Below are positions 55,250 to 64,000 of a stretch of 64,000 bases of DNA, one piece after another. A model generated the notes under the pieces. It was not told the DNA's origin. It saw nothing but the letters and a program-made list of their open reading frames with translations, and did not search any database. A program made the position numbers and the translations under genes. Location of the stretch: assembly GCF_002878395.1 (NCBI RefSeq), contig NC_061118.1:123952691-124016690 (forward strand). The letters are read 5' to 3'. Every line of letters starts with the position of its first letter. Position 1 is the stretch's first letter. The DNA comes from Capsicum annuum (lineage: Eukaryota; Streptophyta; Magnoliopsida; Solanales; Solanaceae).

Positions 55250-56700
55250 ATGGTAAGGACTAGATCCCATAAGGCTAGAGATATAGAACTATTATATAAG
55301 AAGAGATTTCAATCTAAAAGGTGAGTTATGAGTCATGGACAGGCTCAAGGTAGTGGAAGAGCACAAAGATATGATTTGTCCTTAGGTAGCACCAACGGTA
55401 TCTCCCCTAAGACTCAAGTTAAGCATACTAGAGATAAGAGGCCTACTATGATCCTATAGAGTTTTTCTACTCCAATCTTTGAGGGGCTGATGATTTGCTT
55501 ATTGACCTATTTGGAGGGTGTTCTTTTGAGTGCACCCAGTGTGCTTATAGCTCTGAGTATTGTACCTCCATATTCTAGAGCCTATCGATAGTTTTGAGTG
55601 TGGATCCTACATTGGTATCAACATTGGCTTATAGTACTCTACAGACTCTGAGTACTGTTCCTCCTCCTACGGCATTATTTAAGTATGGCATTTCGAGATT
55701 AGGAGTTCAGCATTCATCTATGTTACCTTTTTAAATGGGACCTCAGCCAACTTGATTTTCTATACGTCTTATTATTTTGAGTATAGTTATGTCTTCTGAG
55801 GATTAGAAAAGGTTTTACAAATTCCCTTATTTGGGTCCACCTAGGTTTAAATAGTGGTGTAGGTGAGGATACATATGAGTTATTGATTGATTTATATAAG
55901 AAGTTACTTAACCTTGGTTTGCTTCAGTCGCATGTGGATTCATATACTATTTATTAGTTGAGAGATACAACAAGAGATTAGTGGAGGTCACTTGCTAGTT
56001 GTGGACATCTTGATTCTCCAAAAATGACTTAGGATCAATTTGCTAAAGCCTTTTTAGATAGGTTTATGCCATTCAGTCTGAGGGATTAAATGAGAGATGA
56101 GTTTTATCACTTGGAGCAAGGCTCCATGACATTTGAAGAGTATGAGGCATATTTCTATACCGTGTATTAATACTCTTATGCCAGTATTATCACTAAGTCT
56201 GAGAAGATTAGGAAATTTATAAAGGGGTTGGATGTTTCTCTTCAAATAGCTGCAACTAAGATGGTAGTGTATGGGCATTCATTATAGGATGATTGAGCCT
56301 TTTCTTTGAGCATACTAGGGAGACACTAAGAGGGTGCATCATCAGGGCAAGTTCAGAGGTCACACTCCTTGATTTAGAGATTCTAGAGGCTTTCATGGGT
56401 ATCATGATAGACTAATGTAGGTAGCTTTACAGGGTTCAAGTAGTGGATCTTTTGTCCAGTAGCCTTGGGTGGTTGTTCTAGTTCAGTTGTACTTCCTCTT
56501 ATTGAGTCAAGCCATAGAGGTTACTTTGTGTATGATGAGGTTAGGCATTTGTCCATGGATTGTCCTGCCGTGTGTTTTGGGCTACTCCTATATCGATTGT
56601 TAGAGGTAGAGGTTCTGCTAGCAATGGAGAGGGAGAGGTAGAGGTTCTGCTAGTGGTGGTCATAGGGCTACTTAGTCAGTTGGTGATGATGGATAGTGCT
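55250..56700 (+). pseudogene. Gypsy-F gag
   Basis: ATG at 55250 (MVRTRSHKARDIELLYKK) and a stop after about 24 codons. Capsid blocks in broken frames: LGPPRF, GEDTYELLIDLYKKLLNLGL, WRSLASCGHLDSPKMT, DQFAKAFLDRFMPFSLRD, MRDEFYHLEQGSMTFEEYEA and KIRKFIKGLDVSLQIAATK. This is the retrotransposon gag family of gypsy elements. A zinc knuckle would be near 56510-56580 (HRGYFVYDEVRHLSMDCPAV), with changed cysteines. More than ten stops. Confidence 0.8.
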
Positions 56701-56705
56701 ATACT

Positions 56706-57050
56706 ATGCACACCAGAACGAAGGTAGAGGACTTTGATGCCGTCATAATAGGTATCATCCCTATTTGTTTTAGATCTACACCTATGTTATTTGATATGGG
56801 GTCATGTTTTTCCTATGTGTTTGCATATTTTATTTCAGATTTTAATTCTTCTAGTGAGCCTCTTTCCATTCTTATCCGCGTATCTACCTTTGTAGGAGAC
56901 TCTTTAGTGGTGGATCGGGTGCACCGATAATGTGTTGTGACTTTTGCTGAGTGTGAGACTTGGGTAGAACTGATTGTCCTAGATATGGTAGATTTAGATA
57001 TCATCTTGGGTATGGATTAGTTATCTCTTTATCAAGCTATTATACCCCAT
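56706..57050 (+). pseudogene. Gypsy-F aspartic protease
   Basis: EDFDAVIIGIIPI, then LFDMGSCFSYVFAYFISDF, where DMGS stands for the usual DPGS/DSGS active site (Asp kept), VSTFVGDSLVVDRVHR, stop, then ELIVLDMVDLDIILGMD. The trail stops near 57050. No reverse transcriptase follows, so the element is truncated by the following LTR sequence. Confidence 0.82.
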
Positions 57051-58430
57051 TAGATCTTAAGCTCAATTCAGGTCTTTGTTGTATGTTTAAGGGGTCCAAG
57101 GCTTAGATTTTTCAAAAAGTGCTAATGACTTAGTCATTTTCAAGACCCCTAAACTTTGATGATTTTATTTTGGTCTTTCTAACCTTGAGACATTGATTTT
57201 TGAGTTGAAACATGTTCAGGGTTGATAAAAGTATGTTTTGGGGAAGTCTCGGGTTTTTTTAGATGGGCGTAGGGGTATGTTTGGAAAACAAAATCAGTAG
57301 ACCCACCGGGATAGGCCCGTAGTGCCCAATCTAGTCCACCGGGATAGAGACCAGGATGCTTTGTTTAGTCCACTGAACTAGAGCCCGCGACATCCGATCT
57401 AGTCTACCAAACTGGAGCCCGCGGTGGGGGGCTTACCTGAAACACCTTGGTTTTTGGACCTTAGAAAATTTCCTAAATTCTGATCTCTCGACACAATATG
57501 ACTTATGGGTATGAGCCATATGTTGGGGTACAGATGGTTTGGTCTAGTTGTATACTGACCAGTGTTGGTTGGTGAGATAGATTTTGGTTACTGGAATGGG
57601 TACAACTTTGGGGTATGAGTCGTATTGGTGGTTACTAATTGTTTGGTTCCTTAACTTAATATTAGAATTGGTTACTTAGGTTTGATATAAGTATGAGTGT
57701 CTCACCATGAGCCATAATCCAGAGTATGAGTCGTTCCCAGGACTCGTATGGTGGACAATGTCTAAATCTTCCTTGGGTGTAAATCTGCCAGGGGTACTGA
57801 TTAAAGGTACAGATCGTATGCTGTCAATGCAACTTGGTTGGATGAGTCAAATTCTAGACAATATTAGATTCAAGGGTTAAGGCAAGGATACGTGTAGAGG
57901 ATACTAATCATATTGGATGGAATAACTCAAGTGGGTTAGTCGTATCCCTGTGATGGGATTTTGGTACAACTTAAGTGGGGATATTGTAGACTTTTCCCCA
58001 CTAATCCTAATAAGGCCCTATGACTTCTAACCTACTTGTAAAGTTATTTACCCTAATATTCCATTCATTAACACTAAGAAACTTTTCTAAACACTCCATA
58101 ATTCTCTCAAAAGCTTTTGGGCAAGGAAAGCTAGGGTTTCAACTAAAGGATCAATTTAGGGTTATCTTGGTGATTTATTTCCGTCATCATATTGATTTAA
58201 GGCATGTTCTCTTCCCTCATTGTTAATTCTAAATAAGGGTATGGTTTTAATAAATGTTTTCAAGATTTCATTCGTTGTATGATTTTGGTTTTCAAATATA
58301 ATTTAGGGTTTTTGATATTAAATGGTTGGTAATGTTTTCCATGGTTATAATTATTCTTTTATATTCACTAATGGTGGTTTTGTATAATTGTATTTCATGG
58401 GTGAAATGCCTAGGCTTTGAGCCATTAAGA
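57051..58430 (+). repeat. LTR-derived segment, subfamily 1
   Basis: No coding sequence. It contains about 37-bp direct repeats at 57296-57430 (TAGTCCACCGGGATAGAG, TAGTCCACTGAACTAGAG, TAGTCTACCAAACTGGAG), then GGGTATGAGTCGTAC-like words. The gene-leader-like end 57985-58260 (TCTAAACACTCCATAATTC, AGCTAGGGTTTCAACT) is paralleled at 58850-59120. It is probably a truncated LTR related to the next one; boundaries are not defined. Confidence 0.5.
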
Positions 58431-60919
58431 AAGAATAATTTTTGGTGCCTCTGAGTTGGGTACGACTTGGGACTCGAGTCATACCCTTGGTCACGATTTG
58501 TACCCTTCCCCTACTCCCCTTCTTACCTTGAGCAGTATGTTAAGGTAGCATACTATCCTTAATATAACAAGGCCATCCCTTGGTCGTAACCATGCATATG
58601 CGTCATATACTAAAGGTCGTATGGAGTGGAAACTTAACATAGAGTGGGTTGTTTTTGTTATGGGTAAAGCTCATGATTAAAGGGTGAGTCACCCCCTTTG
58701 GGTATGATTCAATGGTTCCCTCTCATACCCATAATAGTGAGGTTGACCTAGTAGAATCCTAGGGTATGAGTTAGGGTACCACTAGTACCCCAGGTCAGAA
58801 TTGCCATAGGAACCGTAAGGGGGAGTCGTACCCCTGCACGAGTGGACTTTCCAGCTTTTAACTGAGGACCTTTTGGTTATTTCCCTTGCCTAAAATCCTA
58901 ATTCCTCTAACTATATTAGGCATTGGGGCCTCCAAAGTCTTCATTTACAAGACTAAATCACTCATAAACACTCTAAAGGCTTCTTAAAGCAAGATTGGAG
59001 GCTAGGGTTTGGAGGTGTTCATCTAGTGTGAAAGAAGAGTCAAGATTTTGGGTGTGTCATCTTGTTTAAGGCATTTATCTCTTCCACTCTTTAAATAGGT
59101 CTAAACCCATGTATTTCACACTTGAATTAGTAAGTGTATATGGTGGTTTTAAATCAAATGAAAAGGGTTTTGTTACCTAACAATGAATAATAATGATTCT
59201 TGCTTATATTTGTGATGATACATATTATTGATGGTATATTGTATACTTGGGTGATTGTTATATATTGTGAAACATAAGGGTATTGAGTAACCCTAATCTT
59301 GTTGATACCTACCATAAAAATAGCCTATTAAAGGTACACACATAAGGTGTTTGTAAAAATGTCTAATGAGTTGTCTAGTAATATGTTGTTGGTGTATTGA
59401 GCTAGAGCAATGGCCTAATTAGTATAAATGATTGATAATGATATTGTTAAAGGTATTTTAATCCATGTAAGGTATGATGATAACCTTGTTAAGCTAATGA
59501 CTAATAAGATGTTAAAGTCCCTCAGTATGAAGTATGAACTTGGATGTTGTATTAAGCTAAAGTGTGGTATAAGAATGCTAGAGAAATGTGAATGTCTTAT
59601 GAGGGTCTTGATGTCCATGGAATGAATTCTGTGATGATTTGAATGAATTCATGGGCCTATTGAAATGGTTGAGCAATGAAGGATTCCATAAAGACCATGT
59701 GGTCATGAATAATATTGAATTGGTTAAAATGGATAAAGTCCTTAAAATGTTGTATTGAATGGACGATAATGCATGGGCATAAGATAAAGTCCCAAATGTC
59801 AAATAATGATGGTTGTGATGGCTTGATTTCAAAGTCCCTTTCCTTAGAAATGGATAGAGGTCAAAGTCCCTTGCCTTATGAAGAGGCTTAAAGGTCAAAG
59901 TCCCTTGCCCAATGAAAACGCTTGAGGTTAAAGTCCCTTGCTTAAGGAGATATCTTGAGGTTAGAGAACCTCACCGAATAGAATGACTTATGGTTAAAGT
60001 ACAAGTATGGCATGAGGTTTGAGTCCCTTTCCGACTGTGGAAGCATGAGGTCAAAGTACCATGCCCGTTTGAATGTGTGGACATGTGGTTGAGGTCCCGA
60101 ATCCAATTGGATGTGTGTATGGCTAGAGCCCTTGAATGATTATGTATGTCATTTAAGTCCTTGGTAAATGAATAAGTAAGCATGGTTGAAGTCCTTTGTC
60201 TAAGTATATGTGATTATGGATAGAGTCCTATATATAGTGTGAAATATTGAACCTATAAGTGTGGAGGGTCGGAGTTCCCCATGTCATGCCTAATAAATAA
60301 ATGTTTGAGAATGTTGATGTGCCTTGATATCTTGATTGGCATGTAACATAGCTATATATATGGTTAAATGTATAAAAGTGACACAATATGATATATTCAT
60401 TCATTGTTGTTTGATGTTGTACTTTATCACTTATCCTTGAGTTACATGCTAGCATTCCAACCACTAGCCATTTTCGAACACTATGTCCCCAAGCGACGTA
60501 GGGGCCGGGGCATTTTCTTCTTTACCTGTGCAGTGATTAGATGACTAGGTTGTTCATGCATTGACTTGAAGGGGTGATCTTCGTTATATCCAAAAGACAT
60601 TCATCCCTTAGTCCTTATCTTTTGGTTTAGTCTCTTTAAGCCTAAGTTTGGCTATAGTTGGGGGATTATCCCAAGATATATACCTATTGATTTCAGTTTT
60701 GTATAGAGGTATTGTTAAGAACTATGAACTTGGGCATAGTTATTATTTTTATGAATCTAATGTTGACTTATGATATTATCCCACGATCTTAACTTGTGAA
60801 TTAGAGTTCCTTCAACTCCTATGATATGATGAGGTGCTTAGGTTGGGTTATAAGGTGACCTTCGGCACATGTGTGCTTGAGGTGCCCATACGACATGGCC
60901 CAAAGTTTAGGGTGTGTCA
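58431..60919 (+). repeat. 5' LTR of Gypsy-4
   Basis: Ends GGGTGTGTCA at 60919, followed at once by a primer-binding site. It contains GGGTATGAGTTAGGGTACC-type words (58440-58860), the leader-like segment 58850-59120, a ~33-bp minisatellite (59500-60240) and TTGGCTATAGTTGGGGGATT near the end. Without the matching 3' LTR the start is uncertain. Confidence 0.6.
59500..60240 (+). repeat. Degenerate ~33-bp minisatellite inside the LTR
   Basis: GAGGTCAAAGTCCCTTGCC and variants recur at 59831, 59863, 59897, 59930, 59962, 59996 and 60019, i.e. every 32-34 bp, becoming more diverged towards both sides. Perhaps 15-20 copies. No coding function is seen. Confidence 0.85.
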
Positions 60920-60921
60920 TT

Positions 60922-60934
60922 TGGTATCAGAGCC
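60922..60934 (+). other. Primer-binding site of Gypsy-4
   Basis: TGGTATCAGAGCC, an exact initiator tRNA-Met complement, two bases after the LTR end. Confidence 0.92.
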
Positions 60935-61125
60935 AAGGTTCATGGTTAGTTGGGTATTCATAATGCCGTGTCAAGAGAGTCTCTTTTATGGGTGTGAAAT
61001 GATCCACCCTTATATATGAGGGTACGAGATATCTTAGGAATATTTTTCCTTTTCTTGTATTTCAATCTCAAACTATAAAGTCTAAGGTCTTGAATTCCTC
61101 TGATTCATTTGATATCTTTAAGATT

Positions 61126-61920
61126 ATGCCTCAAAGGAGATCTGAGTTTCAATCAAACACTATTGATGGTCCTATGGATGAAGCTCATCTAACTTCTGGA
61201 GTTCAGACTCGGGCTAGGGCTGCAGCATCTAGCTATCCTCATGGGGTTCCACCCACCAACCCTGATTTATCCTCTAAAAGGGATGCTACTAATGTGGAGT
61301 TTCATCGCTCTATAAAACTTTTGGATCAATTGGTAACCTTCCAATCAGAGCGTGGTGCTCCACCTTTAGTTTTTTCTTAGGCTACAAGAATTGGTCAATT
61401 TATGAGGTTGAGCCCTCCTATGTTATTTGATACAAAGGTTAAGGAAGATCCCAAAGGCTTTATTAATGAAATAGAGAAGATTCTCTAAATCATGCATGCT
61501 TTGGAAATCGAGGGTGTTGAGCTTTCTTTCTACCATTTGAAAGATATACCGTACTAGTGGTATGAAGGGTGAGAGTTGTCTAGGGGTATTAATGCTAGTC
61601 TGGTTTCTTGGGCGGATTTCTCTGAGGCTTTCCTTGACCCCTTCTTTTCTCAAGAGTTGAGGGAAGAAAAATTGGAAAAGTTCGTGAACTTAAAGTAAGG
61701 GAGGATTTTTGTTCAAGAGTATGCCTTGAAATTCCATCAATTTTCAAGGTATGTTCCTGAGATGGTCTCTAGTATGAGGGCTGGAACATGCAAGTTTGTC
61801 TCAGGATTATCCCCGTGAGTTAGTTCTCGAAAGCAAGGAATCCTTGCTGATTGAGAACATAGATATCTCTAGATTGATTGTGTATATGCAATAAGTAGAA
61901 GATAGGAAGAAAAAATAAGT
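61126..61920 (+). pseudogene. Gypsy-4 gag
   Basis: ATG at 61126: MPQRRSEFQSNTIDGPMDEA, open to a stop at 61378. It then continues in frame as IGQFMRLSPPMLFDTKVKED, PKGFINEIEKIL, stop, EIEGVELSFYHLKDIPY, WADFSEAFLDPFFSQELREE, QEYALKFHQFSRYVPEMVSS, MRAGTCKFVSGLSP. This is the gag capsid of a gypsy element of the same broad type as the others. Four or more stops. The zinc knuckle and protease do not follow: the trail jumps to reverse transcriptase near 61990. Confidence 0.85.
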
Positions 61921-61927
61921 TAATCTT

Positions 61928-61986
61928 AGTAAGAAGCAAGGAATGAAGTTTTGGCCTTCCGAGAGTAGTAAGAAGCAAGGAATGAG
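61928..61986 (+). repeat. 39-bp-spaced direct repeat at the gag/pol deletion
   Basis: AGTAAGAAGCAAGGAATGA at 61928 and again at 61967. It lies exactly where zinc knuckle and protease are missing, so the repeat may reflect the repair event. Confidence 0.7.
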
Positions 61987-61989
61987 TTT

Positions 61990-62640
61990 TCTGAAGTGTT
62001 TTCCGGTGTTTCTCCCAATAGGGAAATTGATTTTAGGATTCATCTTATTCCAAACACTGGTCTGATCACCACTCCCTCTTATAGAATGGCCCCAACAGAT
62101 TTGAAAGAACTTAAGGAGCAATTAAAAGACCTCTTAGATAATGGTTTTATCCGACCTAGCATGTCTCATCGGGATACCCCTGTATTATTCGTGCATAAGA
62201 AGGATGGTTCCTTTGTATGTGCATTGATTATCGTCAGTTGAACAAAGTGACTGTAAAGAACAAGTATCCCCTTCCTAGGATTGATGATTTGTTGGATCAA
62301 ATTTAGGGTGCTAAGTATTTATCTATGATATATCTTAGATTAGGTTATCAACAACTTAAAATTAGGGATGCGGATATCCTTAAGACTGCCTTTAAAACCC
62401 GGTATAGTCACTATGAGTTTCTTGTCATGCCCTTTGTGTTGACCAATACCCCAACATCATTTATGGATTTGATGAATAGGGTATTCCATCCATTCTTAGA
62501 CATGTTTGTCATTATCTTCATTGATGATATCTTAGTATACTCTAAGATTGAGGCAGATCATGTGGATTACCTCTGTGCCATGTTGCAAATATTAAAGGAT
62601 CATTGTTTGTATGCCAAGTTCTCCAAGTGTGAGTTTTGAA
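61990..62640 (+). pseudogene. Gypsy-4 reverse transcriptase
   Basis: [67 protein letters not shown]. After a frame change comes [20 protein letters not shown], and then [15 protein letters not shown] and [20 protein letters not shown]. The catalytic FIDD (62517-62528) is intact. A stop at 62637 follows AKFSKCEF. The N-terminal end is fused to gag by a deletion. Confidence 0.9.
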
Positions 62641-63430
62641 AGCCGTGGCTTTTCTTGGTCATGTCATCTCTAGTGAAGGGATGATGGTGGATCCCCAAAA
62701 GATTTTGGCAATTAAGAAGTGGCCTAGACCTATAAATCCAATGATATTAGAAGCTTCTTGGGTCTAGTCGGTTATTATAGATAATTTGAGGAAAGCTTTT
62801 CCACTATAGCTGCCCCGTTGACCAAATTGACCCCAAAGAAGATCAAGTTCTAGTGGTTTGATGTGTGTAAGGGTAGTTTTGAGAATTTGAAAGATAAATT
62901 GACTTTGGCTCCAATTTTGACCTTGGTTGAAGGTAGTGATGGTTTTGTGGTATATTCTGAAACTTCTATGTCAGTCTTGGTTATGCGTTAATACAACATG
63001 GTAGGGTGATGTCCTATTCTTCTAGGCAATTGAGAGTTCATAAGAAAAACTGCGCTACTCATGACTAAGAATTATTAGCCGTGGTCTTTACTTTAAGAAT
63101 TTAGTGGCATAATCTCTATGGTGTTCATGTTGATATATTTTCTGATCATAAGAGCCTTTAATATGTGTTTATCCAAAAGGAGTTGAATCTCTGGCAAAGA
63201 AGGTGGCTTAAGATATTAAAATCCTATGATATGATTTATCTTTACCATCTCAGTAAGGCGAATGTAGTTGTCGATGCTCTTAGTAGGTTATCTATGGGGA
63301 GTTTAGACCATGTTGATGAGGATACGTAGGAATTAGTGAAGGATATTCTCTATTTGGCAACTCTTGGAGTTTGACTTGCGGACTTTGAGGATGGTGGTGT
63401 GTTTGTGCATCTGGTTTCTCAATCGTCTCT
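62641..63430 (+). pseudogene. Gypsy-4 polymerase connection and RNase H
   Basis: AVAFLGHVISSEGMMVDPQK, ILAIKKWPRPINP, then RNase H words in shifting frames: ALIQHGRVMSYSSRQLRVHK, ELLAVVFTL, VHVDIFSDHKSL, KSYDMIYLYHLSKANVVVDA and LSRLSMGSLDHVDEDT. Order matches the gypsy array copy at 45146-45960. Confidence 0.82.
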
Positions 63431-64000
63431 TGTTGTTGAGATAAAACAGAAGTAAGTTTATGACCTTGACTTGATGAAAATCAAGAGTAATATGGGTCAA
63501 CACAAGGTTGCAGACTTTGTGATTACGGAAGATAGTGTCTTGAGATACCAAGGTTGGCTATATGTTCCTGATGTCGATAGATTAAGAGAAAGGGTCATGG
63601 CTGAGGCTGATAGATCCCATTATGCTATTCATCCAGATTCCACCAAGATGTATCATGACCTTAGAGAGTTCTATTGGTGGAATAATATGAAGCGTGATGT
63701 TTTTAGCCACGTGGCTAGGTGTATGGTGTGCCAACAAGTAAAGGTTGAGCACTTGAGGCCCGGTGGCCTATACTAAGGGACTGTGTTGCCCGAGTGGAAG
63801 TGGGAGGCAATTAATATGGATTTTGTTACCGGTCTTCCTAGATCTTGGAATCAATATGAATCTATTTGGGTCATTATTGATAGAATGACCATGTCCGCCT
63901 ATTTTTTGCCCATGAGGACAAATTTCTCAATGGAGGATTATGCTAAGTTGTACCTTACAGAGATCGTGATGTTGCACGATGCTCTGGTGTCTATTATCTT
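63431..64000 (+). pseudogene. Gypsy-4 integrase, N-terminal part (runs off window)
   Basis: 63471-63776 is open: DSVLRYQGWLYVPDVDRLRE, HYAIHPDSTKMYHDLREFYW, RCMVCQQVKVEHLRPGGLY. These include the HHCC zinc-binding residues. A stop at 63774 follows, then WKWEAINMDFVTGLPRSWNQ and VIIDRMTMSAYFLPM (first catalytic Asp) to the window end. It is the cleanest coding stretch of this element. The rest lies outside. Confidence 0.88.

Noticed and set aside
1..64000. Possible CRISPR-like or regularly spaced arrays (59.5-60.2 kb, 8.2-9.1 kb)
   Set aside because: Repeats are degenerate with no unique spacers and lie in a plant nuclear repeat context; they are minisatellites.

Overview
This is plant nuclear repeat DNA, almost certainly from Solanaceae. 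The best diagnostic is a 3' tail containing CCCAGTGTA/TACACTGGG and ending in (TTG)n. It occurs on an RTE LINE and on a short SINE, and this tail pairing is known from the Solanaceae TS SINE and its RTE partner. The chromovirus-type gypsy LTRs (TGTAA...TTACA with initiator-Met PBS) fit the same family. The genus (Capsicum, Solanum, Nicotiana) cannot be fixed by eye. I found no intact host gene, tRNA, rRNA or CRISPR. Every coding segment I recognise belongs to a decayed mobile element, so the window reads as pericentromeric-style or intergenic nested-transposon DNA.

Layout, left part. 1-585 is an LTR end inserted in a MULE transposase pseudogene (586-1271, minus). 2640-3359 is a Helitron-like non-autonomous element. 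4470-4640 is the zinc-knuckle tail of a second MULE. 6191-7126 is a 936-bp Mutator-type MITE with a perfect 9-bp target duplication. 8.0-9.75 kb is low-complexity DNA: a pyrimidine block, a TTTGTATT-type repeat field and a 600-bp polypurine block. 10.0-19.3 kb is one L1-type LINE split at 12057/17080 by about 5 kb of nested RTE, Ty1/copia and antisense L1 pieces. It also carries a small TS-SINE fragment with a 10-bp duplication.

Right part. An antisense Ty3/gypsy element (here Gypsy-R) runs in pieces from about 53.64 kb down to about 24.02 kb. Its 3' LTR is split by a 5'-truncated RTE LINE (24690-27544, 16-bp duplication). Its integrase is split by a 20-kb block (30249-50248). That block is a tandem LTR-internal-LTR-internal-LTR array of one chromovirus family. 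The middle LTR holds a complete 2.65-kb CACTA element whose 3-bp duplication and empty site can be read against the third LTR. The first LTR carries the start of the same CACTA at the same site, followed by a 282-bp inverted/tandem rearrangement. From 53.64 kb two more sense gypsy elements follow: LTR, gag and protease to 57.05 kb, then long LTR sequence with a ~33-bp minisatellite, then gag-RT-RNaseH-integrase running off the right edge.

No element looks autonomous. Polymerase or nuclease signature residues are altered in several copies (RTE FADA and GHFN, Gypsy-R FIYD, copia HVDD), and stops or frameshifts are frequent. The main value of the window is a readable order of insertions, plus LTR-borne GC-rich 'word cassettes' that differ between families.
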